A stretch of 64,000 bases of DNA from Papiliotrema nemorosa. Taxonomy: Eukaryota > Basidiomycota > Tremellomycetes > Tremellales > Rhynchogastremaceae. The position numbers and the translations under genes were made by a program. Of the stretch, positions 13,416 through 24,800 are shown one piece after another. The stretch lies in the NCBI GenBank assembly GCA_032158125.1, contig JASKOT010000032.1:143410-207409 (forward strand), read 5' to 3'. Position 1 is the first letter of the stretch, and each line of letters opens with the position of its first letter. The notes under the pieces are model-generated. The model was not told the DNA's origin. It saw only the letters and a program-made list of their open reading frames with translations, and made no database searches.

Positions 13416-16400
13416 ATGGGTGAAGTCCTGGCGTACGGCGTCTCTGCCAGCTACTTTGGCGTCATATTTGTCGCATTGGGATTCGTCCTACGGTCAGTTG
13501 GTCACGGTATACCATGGGAGAGACTGGTGGAAGGAAAACCATTCCTCTTCCTTAGACTGGCTATCGGTGCGCTCCTAGCTACTTGGTACTGTGAGTGGTG
13601 CACCAACTGATTGTTTATATCGCAAGCTCATCTAGAGATATGATCCAGTACATGCGAGTGAGTCTTTACATTCACACAGTCTGACCGCAGTGGTCGTTCC
13701 ACAAGTATGCGGCGGTCCACGCGGGGGCTACGATCGGTCAATGGCTGAATGACACTGCTCTTTTCGAGGAAGCTTGGACTATAGTCTGCTCCACAGCTGA
13801 TAGATGGTGGATCTCCTCGGGCATCTGCACATGGACTGTCATATTCACATTTCTCGTTTGGTCCGAGAGTGAGCATTCGCTCTTGTCGCCCACACCCCGA
13901 GTCGAGCTGATGATAGGCGGGAAGAGGGGTATCAAATATCCGTGGGCATACATGCTCCTTGGTCAATTGGTAGCTGTGTCATTCTCTACCGCGCTCTTCC
14001 TTGTCGCCCTCTCACTCCGACCACGAATCAGGAGGATATCAACGATCAGAGCCGCTACCGTCCTGATCGTTCTCTTAGTCGCGATGTTCTTCGTCGAAAG
14101 GGTACCCAAGGTGGTTGGCACACAAAAATTTTTGCCTGAACTATTGGTCATACATGGAGTCCTCCTGTATCCGCTCTTCATGCCATCTCAAGTGTCTACC
14201 CAAACCGATAAGCGCAGAGTTGGACTACAAGGTATCGAATACCTTGCATACGCTTCTCTCGCAGCTTTCGCCGCCTACATCCACAAAGTCAACACCGACT
14301 CGCTACTTGCATCTCTGCAAGGCTCGAGCTTGTGGCACGGTATCCAAAAGACAATCTACTCTCACCCCGCACAGGGATCGATATCTTTCGATGTCATCTT
14401 CGTCCTGGTCACTCTGTTCTGCTGGTTTTTCACCACGGGCTCATGGATGACTCTTGGTCTCAAATCGGTCGCGCTCGCCGGCGCGGCATTTGGCACTTGG
14501 GTCAGCTACACTGGTGTCAATTGGGCGCTAGTAGCGTCGGTTTTTCCCATCCTCGGTTTGGGCGTCATTGGTCTCTCCACTTTTGCGTTGAATAGGGTGA
14601 GATCGGCCAATGAGGTGAAGAGGAAAGCTTTCATGGAGAAGATCGGAGTGATTGAGGATAATGTCATTCCCGGAACGGATAAGGTGCCACCTACATATGC
14701 TCCTAGAAGGACACTGGTCGGGTTCTGGCATCCTTACTGGTGAGTGCAGCAACGCTGTTTCCACATCTATCAGCTGAAGCGACAGCAACTCGGGTGGCGG
14801 CGGAGAGAGGGTCTTGTGGACCGCCATTGCCCATTTGCAGAAAAAGAAACCAGACGTAATTTCCCTGGTGTACACAGGTGACTATCCGTCTGCATCGAAA
14901 GAAGCCATCTTAGCCAAGATCAATGTATGTTCTCTATGCTTGACGATGGAGAGAGCTCATGTGCAGGAACGCTTCTCTATCAAGCTGAAGCCGGAAACGC
15001 TGCACTTCATCCCCCTCCCGTCCAGACATGTGGTAGATGACTCATATTGGACTCATTTCACATTGCTGGGTCAATCTCTCGGTAGCATTTACCTTGCATG
15101 GCAGGGTCTCTGCGGGACTGATGGATTATGGGGCGATATCTTTCTAGGTCAGTCAAGTTTCGGATGCCAGCTCGACGCAATATGCCTGACGGATAGATAC
15201 TATGGGCTACGCCTTTACATACCCAGCCGTGCGACTCATTGCCGGGTCGGACATCGTCATTGGTACCTACACTCATTATCCTACGGTCAGTACAGACATG
15301 GTCGAACGAGTGAGGAGCCAATCATTCGGTTTCGAGAATGTCAACGGATCAAAGTCATGGCTTCGAACCCAAGTCAAATTGCTGTTAGCTATTCCAACCA
15401 TCTAGGTGCGCAAGCTGACAATTTAGCTACTATCGTATATTCACCAACCTATACTCAACCTGTCTGCTCTTCTCCGAATATACAATGGCCAATTCATCAT
15501 GGACCCACGCGCATCTCAATTCGCTCCTCAATAAAGGCCGCACAACCTTCCTGGCGTCAATGCTTTTGCTCGACGAATTGAGCGTGCAGAAGAATGGGCT
15601 GGAAAAGGCCAAATGTGACGTTTTGTATCCTCCTTGCGACACGAGGGCATTCACCTCTTTTGGCCTGTCGAATAGATCCAAGGAGATTGTGTCTCTGGCT
15701 CAGTTCAGGTCAGCTTCTGAAGTTGAAATCACTTGAGCTGACTGTATGAAGGCCGGAAAAGGAACATTGGAAGCAGATTGAAGCGTTGGCTGTCCTTTTT
15801 GAACGCAAGCCGGAGTTGAAGAGTCAAGGCGTCAAACTGGTCATGATGGGTGGAGCGAGGCATCCTCTGGACGAAGCGCGAGTCGTCGAGTTGAAAGATC
15901 TGGCTAGAAAGAAGGGCGTCGAGGTCAGTCTCGAACACTTGGCTTGAAGGAGCATCCCGGCTGACGAGCAGGACTATGTCGAATTCATTGTAAATGCGCC
16001 ATATGGCACGATCGTCGAGCGTCTGGGTAAAGCTGGGTATGGATTGAACACGATGCTGGACGAACACTTTGGTATCAACATTGTCGAGTTCATGGTGAGT
16101 TGCAACCTTGTATCTCTATCGGACATTGATGGTCAGGCTGCTGGACTGATACCGATCGTTCACGCTTCGGCAGGACCGCTCATGGACATTGTGGTGCCTT
16201 ACAATGGTCAGCGGACAGGTGAGTTACTCGAGACGCGTCGTAGTAGCTGAGATGCAGGCTTCCACGCCAAGACACCAGAAGAGTTTGCTCGAGCGATCGA
16301 AGAGGCTCTGTCATTGTCAACAAAACAAGACATCGCCACGAGAAAAGCAGCGAGAGCCTTGTCGGTGGAAAAGTTTTCCGAAGAGAGCTTCAACAAGGGA

Positions 16401-16472
16401 TGGCAGAAGGGATGGGATGTGCTTCAGGCAAAGACGAAGCGCAGGGAACAGACGAACGATGCGAAGAAGTGA
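13416..16472 (+). CDS. ALG11: ALG11 alpha-1,2-mannosyltransferase with extra N-terminal membrane domain
   Basis: The C-terminal half is the GT4-family enzyme that adds the fourth and fifth mannoses to the dolichol-linked oligosaccharide on the cytosolic face of the ER. Visible are VGFWHPYCNSGGGGERVLW, TLLGQSLGSIYLAWQGL, DTMGYAFTYP, IGTYTHYPTVSTDMVERV, MANSSWTHAHL, DVLYPPCDTR, AQFRPEKEHWKQIEAL and the donor-binding EHFGINIVEFMAAGLIPIVH with ASAGPLMDIV. Before this lie about 400 residues of polytopic membrane protein (MGEVLAYGVSASYFGVIFVA, PWAYMLLGQLVAVSFSTALF, LLVIHGVLLYPLFMP, FDVIFVLVTLFCWFFTTGSW), about eight or nine helices. Exon 13691-14739 runs unbroken from this region into GFWHPY, so the join is one reading frame. 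Yeast and human ALG11 have about 500-550 residues with one N-terminal helix; this protein should have about 890. An exon 2 acceptor at CTAGAG keeps the frame. Confidence 0.9.
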
Positions 16473-16612
16473 AGTGTAGAATGATAGATGTCTAGAATAC
16501 GTAAGCGACTATGCGAATATACAAAATGGTAAAGCTAGCATATATGCTCCAGCCCGCAAACTGGTTCAGGACGCCCTGTCCTCTTTTCGCACTGGTGCCC
16601 TTCTATAAGCCA

Positions 16613-17590
16613 TTACAGGTCCTCTAGGAGCTTGGCCTTCTTCCATCCGGGAGACCATAACTGTCCAACCTTTTTCTGTGTCTTCTCCCGAAGCTCAATA
16701 GCTTTCTTGGAAAACTTATCCAGTTGGCCCATTCTAGACGATGCATCCTTTTCCTCCAGCTTGAGATGGTCCGTTTCCTCATCATTTGGCTGAGCGGTAG
16801 GTGCGGACGGCTCGAAGAACCATGGTCTGCGTTCGACGTCTTTCTCTTGATTCTTCTCCTTTTCCGCATTACCCGTCTCCGTAGACGACGCCTTGTCCGC
16901 AGAGGTAGATTGGGTCGGCGAAGGGAGAGATGGAGGGAGTGGTTGACCGGTATACCCTTCGTAGATCATGCCTTCTTCTGTACGTCTCCAGTTGAAATCA
17001 ACAATGAGGCCAATTCCTCTCCATCGAAGGTCGACATATCCGGGAGGTAGAGCTTTCTCCTCTTGCACTACCAACCCCTCCGCTTTGGATTTTGAAGCAT
17101 CGGGGGATACGGATGAATCGCTCGAGATTGAGTTTGAAGACGAAGGAGGGATTGGAATATAGCCAACTAAGACGGGATCGAATATCCTCCCGTGGTTCCA
17201 GTTGAACCAGCCTCTGTCCGGTACTGGATCGCTATACTTTAATCGCGTCGTGGTGGTGTTTGTATCTGTGCCCGTCGTGTTTGTATTACTGGAGTTTGTT
17301 AAGAGCGTGTGGTTTGACGTATCTATATATGACGCTGAAAAGGGGGAAGAGGGGGATTGAGTGAGGTATAATATACCCATCTATCGTCAGTCTCTGGGAG
17401 GATTCAGGTGACTCACAAGAACCAGGCAGTATGCGCATGGTTTCACGTTGTATAGTAGTGAGGCTGTGAATAGAACCATGAATATCGGAGGGGCGGCCTG
17501 GATATTAGCGCAGCTTGTGATAGTGGGCGTGTAGAGGAGCTCACGGGGAGAGGAATGAGCTGGGTCGTCATGATGATTCGTTCTAGGCAT
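16613..17590 (-). CDS. unknown membrane-anchored protein
   Basis: I do not recognise the family. The spliced frame has a hydrophobic segment (PPIFMVLFTASLLYNVKPCA) with a CAYC motif, then, across an intron at about 17389-17424, MGILYLTQSPSSPFS, a Thr/Asn-rich stretch (SSNTNTTGTDTNTTTT), a conserved-looking core (DRGWFNWNHGRIFDPVLVGY and ALPPGYVDLRWRGIGLIVDF) and a charged tail ending GWKKAKLLEDL. One membrane anchor followed by a soluble domain fits an ER or mitochondrial membrane protein. The start is uncertain: ATG 17590 leaves 250 bases to the divergent YAE1, while the in-frame ATG 17797 would leave only 43. It is convergent with ALG11. Confidence 0.65.
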
Positions 17591-17840
17591 GACATCTTGG
17601 GGTATCGTAGCTCGTTTTGCGAGAGATGAAGAAGCGGGTCGTAATGGGGTAAGACCCGGCGTAGAGATTAAGAAGAGAAGAAGAGGATAGTCGAGACCAG
17701 AGTCGAGAGGGATGAGATGAAGAAAGGATGTGTTGAGATGTTTCGACGACACAGTCAGCGGCGAAGCGACGATGTCCAAATTTCCACCTCCATTCATTCT
17801 CTCATTCGACCTCTACTACACCCCTCGCACCGACGCAAGA

Positions 17841-18456
17841 ATGGCAGATGAAGATTGGCTAGAGGATGATGCGCTGCAAGGTGCCCGAGAAGATCCATTG
17901 GTCGATGCGGAATGGAACAAGCTTCAAACTAAATACAGCGATGTCCGTTCCTCCACTACCGTACTTGATTCGACATGGAGCTGATGGTCAGGCAGGGTAT
18001 AGAGAAGGTATAACGGATGGAAAGCTCTCGACATTACAACAGGGCTTTGATGAAGGTTTCACCCTCTCCACTCCCCTCGCTCGGCGCATCGGATCATTGC
18101 GTGGTCGAGCTACGGCTTTACTTCAATTCTTGTCGACTACGGACAGTCCAGTCTTGGAAAATGTGCGAGAATTTATACGAGATCTGGAAAGAGTGAAGAG
18201 GGATGATGTTCTCCCTGTCGACTTGGAAAGGGAGGCACATGAAGAGGAAGATCGATTGGCGAGAGGGGAGGACGGCTTCGAGTTGGAATCTACGGAAAAG
18301 AGGGATATGGAATACCTCGAGAATGCCTTGGAGGGGATATCCTCTGCCGCTACGACGTCAGCTGTGAACGGTCAAGGCGATGTTTCGGGTGAAGCTCTGA
18401 TTGCGAAGCTTGAGCGACGGCTCGCGGACCTGGGAGGGACCGCATTGAGGGGATGA
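17841..18456 (+). CDS. YAE1: YAE1, Rli1 iron-sulfur assembly adaptor
   Basis: Yae1 with Lto1 links the ribosome-recycling ATPase Rli1/ABCE1 to the cytosolic iron-sulfur targeting complex. The protein starts MADEDWLEDDALQGAREDP and, after an intron at 17943-17991 (donor GTCCGT, weaker than most here), shows the deca-GX3 signature GYREGITDGKLSTLQQGFDE followed by GF, with glycines every four residues. The rest is helical and acidic, ending LADLGGTALRG, about 188 residues in all, normal for the family. ATGs at 17730 and 17772 are in frame but add an unconserved extension and would overlap the leader of the divergent gene. Confidence 0.9.
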
Positions 18457-19062
18457 GGTTGTGCTCATGGTCGAGAGTGACGCTCCTGACGTCGTCGAGA
18501 TTGAAACAACGACCGTCAGCTCTGTCAGAATTGACTTTGGCGCTTCGCCTGTAACAACACTCAGATCCGCTAGAGGTGCACGAATCCCTTCGGAACGCTT
18601 CGTGAGACACAAATGTCCCTCGCGCGGGACTGTCGGGAGTCGCAGGTGTCGGAAGCAAGAGATATTACATGGTACGTCTGCGGATACTACACTGTAAGTT
18701 GCGGTGTTCTGCCTGTCCAGATGTCGTCACTGATGGTGTAGGCAAACCCATCGACATAGACATAGCCGGGTACATCTTTCGCCTACGTGAACGAAGGAGT
18801 ATCAAATCTCGCAGAAAGTAAACGTCCATGCATTTTCATTGCACTAAAAGATTGTCCATAAGATATTGGTGATCATCCTCGAAAGGCGTCGATACTGGCT
18901 ACAAAGATGTCCATAATCTACAGACGACAACACACATCCGCCCGCCCCCTTCCGCTTCTATACTTGATTCTTCCTCTTGGCAGTAGTCATACACGTAGTG
19001 TCCATGAGAGCGCTCGGTCATGCGCGTTTTACTCGGGTAGATGGTCCGTATTCGGGTAAGAT
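18457..19062. other. intergenic, convergent 3' ends
   Basis: About 600 bases between YAE1 and the next minus-strand gene. Open frames on both strands are short and unconvincing. I see nothing else. Confidence 0.5.
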
Positions 19063-19549
19063 TCATACCTCTGCCTTCTCCTCGTCCTCTGCTACGATAC
19101 CTAAACTGCTTCGCCTCCTGTCGATTATCCTGGATCGTCTGGGCGATCTCCTCCCTGGTGAGACTACAGCCGAAGAGTCGACTTCGACATTGGTTGGAAC
19201 GTAAGACCCTCTACCGTGTTCGTAGCCCGGGTAAAAGACTGGTCCTTTGATATGATAGCTCAGCGGGACACACGCTCCGCTGGGCAAGGGGGATAATCGA
19301 CTCTTTTCGCTTAGTGGAGGGGAATACGAAGGGAGAAGGGAGGCGTCGGGTTGGAATGGCTGTCGTAGTGACGCAAGAAGAGCGAGAAAGACGACGATGA
19401 GTATTGGTAAGGGGATCTGAGTCGTCAGCATGTACCATAAAGGGGTCGCATGGACTTACAGAGTCGATGGCGTTGAGCGACAGCTCGCCGATCACTCGCA
19501 AGGCGGGTGCTGCCTCCATAGCTGTCCAATCTGCGATGGAGTTCATCAT
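19063..19549 (-). CDS. unknown single-span membrane protein
   Basis: No family recognised. The minimal model starts MMNSIADWTAMEAAPALRVI, ends its first exon at LSLNAIDS, and after a roughly 50-base intron continues IPLPILIVVFLALLASLRQP (a transmembrane helix), then a Ser/Pro-rich segment, a motif YHIKGPVFYPGYEHGRGSYV and a basic tail (GRRSPRRSRIIDRRRSS). About 148 residues. The same frame stays open upstream to about 19882, and a plausible short exon with ATG 20038 (MGFAKDDPI) lies beyond an intron, but the phases do not join cleanly, so the N-terminus is unresolved. Confidence 0.45.
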
Positions 19550-20684
19550 GTTGGATGTCGAATGGAAAGGGTGAAAATTGTCGTAAGAGTGGTTTGTATG
19601 AATAAGGCCTGGGTGCAAAAGGGTTGCGGGATGTGACGCAGGTGAAACAAATAAGAGGGGACAAGGGGAAGATGGTCGCGGGGAGAGTGACAAACTCGCG
19701 TGGACGACGATCAAAGGAGTCTCGATGGGTTGGATATCTCCCACGACGTTCACTCTACTGAGAGAGGGATGCTGTGTAGAAGAGAATGGTCGAGACTGTT
19801 CAGGATTGTTTTGTGTTTTTCGGGGTGCGTTCCAATGGGGTCGTCTGCCGAGTTCGCCGTTTTGCCGATTTGATGATCCCACTGAATGTCCGAGTCAATT
19901 ATAGAATTGCGTACTGATAACCAGCTCAGCACGATGTCCGACAGCTCGAGGATGCAAGGGAGAAAAGTATGGGATAGCAAAGAAGAACGAGGAGAAAGAT
20001 GCTCGACTTACAATAGGATCGTCCTTTGCAAACCCCATAAAATTGGAGAGCTTCTCCTCGCTCTCGATCCTCCTTCGCTTGGGATGCAGCCCCACGGTAC
20101 TATTCGACCGTTACCTGCCTGAAAGAGGGTTGTGTCGACTGATTTTGCTTCTTTCGATTGGGGTCGATGTTGTTCAACCAGCCAATTCTACTTTGAGTAG
20201 ATTTACCGTTCAATTACGTTTTGACCGGGCCGTAAAGTCGAGTCTATTTCGATTACCCTCACAACACCCTCGTCACAGTGATACGATGGGGGCAGGTACT
20301 TCTGTGAACAGTCGAGCGTTGCAATGTCAACAAGTCGACAGATATCAATGGGGATGTATCGTGGAAGCCACTGCCGATCAAAGGTTGTGAGGGATATCTA
20401 TAAGAAGGCTTTTGGGCGTCTGCTAACTTATCTCGTATTCAGGTTGTGATTCCTACCTATGACGCCGGGGGTAGACGCAGCGTACAAACAAGTACACATG
20501 TGTACGCCACACCCTCGACGCAATAGCACTTCATCAAGGTGTGGCTATACCGGAGCGGTGGGAAGGTGACCAAGGGGATGGGCAGAGGGAGTTGGAGGGA
20601 AATTGCAAAAATAGAGTGTGGCTGAGTTTTTTCGTCGGTATCGCTCTGCGGTATAAGGTACCAAGGCGGAATACCTGGATGGGG
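19550..20684. other. unresolved stretch, possible upstream exon
   Basis: Holds the possible N-terminal exons of the preceding gene (19550-20038) and about 650 further bases in which I see no convincing gene. A perfect 14-base palindrome, GTACACATGTGTAC, lies at 20492-20505. Confidence 0.35.
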
Positions 20685-21647
20685 CTATGACAGTCCGGAC
20701 CCTTGTTTGGCCTCAGGAATCGGTTCGATGCCTTCGGGAAGAACAGGGTTGGCTGGGACACGCCTGCCTGGATTGACCCTCCAAGGATCGTAATCAGAGA
20801 GTGGGCCAAAGATACCCATGGCTTGGTATCGCCCCGCGGAGCTTGCATCACCGCCGTCGACCTCATCAGGACCCTGTCGACCAAACTCGCAATTGCGTCG
20901 TGCGAGCGGCTCCTCTCGGGACATCTGAGCGGATGCAACAAAGAAAGACCTGCGTTACATATCTGCCTTGCCGGAGTAACTTGTGTAGAGGAGGTCGTAC
21001 TACACCTATTTCTTGTTCGTCCCGAAAGTTGCCATCGGCTCGTGTCAGCATCATGACGCAGGAGGAGGCGGACGCTGGTCGTGCGACTTCAGTGAGAAAG
21101 AGTGGTGCCAAGCTTCGGGTCCAAGTGAGGTAAACGGTCACGTTTCATGCGCCAGATTTACTCCGAGCGTTTGGAAGTCGTACCCATCTCTTGGTGCTTG
21201 ACGGCCACGATCCGGCAAGCTTGTCCAATCAGTAAGATTAAGGTGTCGGACTATAAGCTGGAATCGTCATTTGTTACAGCCTTCCCGAGACAAAGAGTAG
21301 TGTCTATACACAGGATACGAAAGTACGGGAAGCTGAATTTCTCGAGGTATGCACTCGTACGTGTCTGGACTTTATATGACACCGATGTGGGGGCCACCAA
21401 GTCGTAAGTGTTATCAGTAACGGTGTTCATGACGTTGCGAAGAAGGAAGTAGTGTGGACGATTTTGGAGTTTGGTGAAAGCAAATCGAGTCCGACTCACG
21501 ATACATTGTGATGCTGTCGGTCTGATATCGATCTCGCTCACCCTGTCGACGTCGCAGAGCACTCGACTTTCTTCTTACCGTGTAAATGGAAGAGATTATG
21601 TTGACAAGGATGCAGAAGAAGCCTGGCAGAGGGTTGATGATGGGCAT
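20685..21647 (-). CDS. possible small spliced gene, unknown
   Basis: Weak model. The last exon (20685-20924) reads MSREEPLARRNCEFGRQGPD and later RYQAMGIFGPLSDYDPWRVN, ending KQGSGLS, and is preceded by a good intron (GTAACG...CTCAG). The exon before it reads GNFRDEQEIGVVRPPLHKLL and follows a branch-point-like CTGACACGAG. A likely first exon at 21647 encodes the hydrophobic MPIINPLPGFFCILVNIISS followed by GTAAGA. The exons between them (21100-21580) can be joined in more than one way and I could not settle the frame. This could be one small membrane protein or two unrelated fragments. Transcript evidence is needed. Confidence 0.3.
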
Positions 21648-21752
21648 TGACCGGCTGACACTTTCCTCTACCTCTCACGCACAGACCCCTTCTCTCCTCT
21701 CTCCGTGTCAATCGCGTCAACTTTCATCAGCGCCCCTCTTCCTCTTCCTCCT

Positions 21753-21775
21753 CGTCTTCTTCTTCTTCTTCTTCC
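21753..21775 (+). repeat. CTT microsatellite in a leader
   Basis: A run of CTT units in a longer pyrimidine-rich tract, about 50 bases before ATG 21824. It lies in the probable 5' UTR or core promoter of the next gene. Confidence 0.7.
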
Positions 21776-21823
21776 TTACACCTCTCACATACTTCTCACC
21801 ACCTCCAAATATCACTCACCACC

Positions 21824-24800
21824 ATGCCGCCCAAGAAGGGCAAGGCGAAGACTGCCTCAGCCGAGACTAGGAAAGATAGATTGAACAAGGTTCTTGCCGG
21901 GTTGAAAGGTCTGGACCAGGACGAAGAGGTGGGTCTTCTTCTTCGTAACCAGGACAGGCATTGTGGACCACCTCGCTGACAGTAAGGAACGGAAGAAGCA
22001 ACTCGAAGACTTCCCTGTAGAGGAGCAGCTCGAAGCGCTCTATGGCCTCCTGATGATCAACTCGGCTGATGACTTGGAAGGTCAGATCAAGTGCAAGGAT
22101 AACAGCTTCCTTCTTCTAGAGCTGTCAGTTCTGCTTTCTCTCACATCCTAATGAAGACACCGCTGATGGAACAGGGTCAGGAGCATCATCGATAATGCCA
22201 TCGACGAGGATGAGCCGGTCCCTGAGGCCTTGCACACCTCGGAATGGATCATTCTCCTCGTGGCCTTCCTTGACAGTCTCAACAGAGAATCACGATTCGG
22301 AGTCTCTCTTCCTGCCATTGTATGCCCACGCCCTCTTGTTTGGCTAACGACAGGTGGCAGAGATCCTTTCAATGCTCGCTACTGACAAGAGCACGTTGAC
22401 CACCAGAGATCTGCTCCTCGACTCCAGCACTGCTGGATGGTGAGTATAGGACTTCCCTCTTGATCAAGAATCCCATGCAAAGCTGACGCTGCGTAGTGCA
22501 AAGCTTGGCTCGCTCCTTGCTGCTTCCCGAAGTACGTCTGCACCATGTGCATCCTCCTGGTCCTTGCTGTGCCTGCCTTGTCCCATATCTCTCTTATCAT
22601 CCTTCCCTACATCCTGCGTTATTCGATCACTGACATGGCAGACGCGAATACGACAATCTACCTCATACGAATCATCATCAGCTGCATCGACACACAGTCA
22701 TCATCCTCTAACGGCCGTAACAGACTGCTGCAAGAGTGTCTACGACCACTGGTCGCTCTGTATGGCAAGGAGACTGCAACACGAATCGGCAAGATTATTG
22801 GAGGCTGCCGCTCGCAACGTAATCCCTCGCCTAAAGAATGTTTAGCCGTCATCAATGCTCTCTCGGAAGCAGCGCAGGACGACGATGGGGAGGAGCCTCG
22901 AGCCGTCGGCTTCACTGTGGTTGCACACACCGTCGAAGGGAAAGACCAGCTGGTTGGAGACGTCTGCCAGAAGAGGTTACAAAGGGAGGATATCATCATC
23001 TACGTCGATGAGGAGGGCTTTCTCCTCAAATCATGGGGACTTAGTGATGGGGAAGAAGAGGATTGTTGGTTTGTGTATGACTCTATAAGGCAATTTAAGG
23101 AGACTGGAGATGGGCCCGGTGGTGAGTGGTCTCCCCACCTTTCCCTTGCGTTCCTCTACTGCCAAACCCCTCCCCCCCCAGACCGACTTACTGCTTACGC
23201 TCTCCTCTCTCGCTCTCCGCGAAAGCTTTACTGATAGGTGCAGTCTATCAATGGTCGACTGGTGGGACGGCTGCGAAGCAGAAAGTCACCTTCGGTGTAG
23301 CAATCAAGGCCGATCAATCCGATGGGTTCCAGGTAGCTATTCAGAACAGATTGAAAGTGCGTCGACCAGACTGAATTTCCTATCAGAGCGCTGATCTAAC
23401 AGGACGGGTATTCACAAATTACTGGTGAGCCATACGATCACATTTGATCTTGAGCGTCTGAATGGTAGCATCCCCTCAGTCGTCGCCGAAGAAGCTCAAA
23501 AGCGACGTCAAGGCAAGCAACATACTCGTAGCTGAATCAGACTCTGCGATGGCAAGTTCAGCGGGTCAACCGGATTCTAAGGCCCCATCCTTTGGACAGG
23601 ACAGGACTCAACACTCGTCCTCCAGCACCGCAGACATCTCGAGGGTGGCCGAAACTCAAGCGGATGCTCCGCTCCAATCGACAGCGGTCGACACTGCAAT
23701 TCTGGATAGCGCAACCTCGAGATCGAAAGGGCGCGCAAAAACCGGTCTCATCCTCAAGAAGTCCAAGGTATCGCCGATCGTTGAAAAGGACGAGAGTGCG
23801 AAAGGAAGTCTGGTGGCCAAGCCAAAGTCATCGACAGCTCCAGTGCCTCTAGCTCCACGAGACGATCACACATTTGAGACAGTCAGCTATGAGGGTGCTG
23901 ACGGCGGTAACGAACCTCAACACAAGACTCGAGCCGCCGCATCGAGGCTCAGGCCGAAAACGAGCGACGTCGAACGAACATCAAAGGCGTCCGAGCAGCC
24001 TATCACCGCCTCCAAGGCAAAGACGTTGTCTGATGAGGCTGCGCTTGATCAATCGGCGGATAAAGGTGTCCCTCAACCTGAAGCTCGGGCACAAGTCAAG
24101 ATGTTGTCTCCGAAGAAGACCGGGAGGAGCCAAGCTCAGCATGACGATAGCACAGACGAGGCCCTACACACGGAGTCTGGAAACACAAGGGATCTCTCGA
24201 CATCACGAATGGCAGCTAAGAGCGGGAAGACGGTACCGAAGACCCCGGATCGCCTTGAGTCACAAGGTTTACCTGCGCCGACCCATAATACCACTTCTCG
24301 ATCCAAGAAAACCTGTGGGTACTTCTATCATCAAGTGCGCCAGCTGACGAGTCAGACGGCGGTAAAGGCAAGAAGTCACGAGTCGAGACTCGTGTACGCG
24401 AAGAGGATGATGGTGAAGAAGATCAGGGAACAGACGAAGAGGAAGAGGAAGACAAGGTGGGCTGTCGCGATGCCCCAAAAAAAGGTCAGAGGCTAACGCA
24501 GAGGCGACACCAAAAAAGCTTCTTTCAAAACCTATCTCGGTTCAGCGTAGATCACCTGCGAAGCGTGATGTGTTCAGCAAGCCGACAGATGGCAAAGGCT
24601 CCTTCGTTCCTCCAGTGAGTCCTAAAACCGGTGTGTATACAGGTATGTGCTGATGGACAGGCGCCTTTGGACAAAGATCGTGCGACCAGATCAAGCAAGG
24701 TTAAGGGCCAGACCCTGTCAACCAGGGATCCCAATGTATCGACGTTGCATGCTGGCAAGGTTCATGAGAAGACAGCGAAGGCCGGAGCCAGGAGTGAGTT

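Noticed and set aside
20492..20505. Perfect palindrome GTACACATGTGTAC
   Set aside because: Could be a dimeric factor site, but a single isolated copy of this length is not informative.
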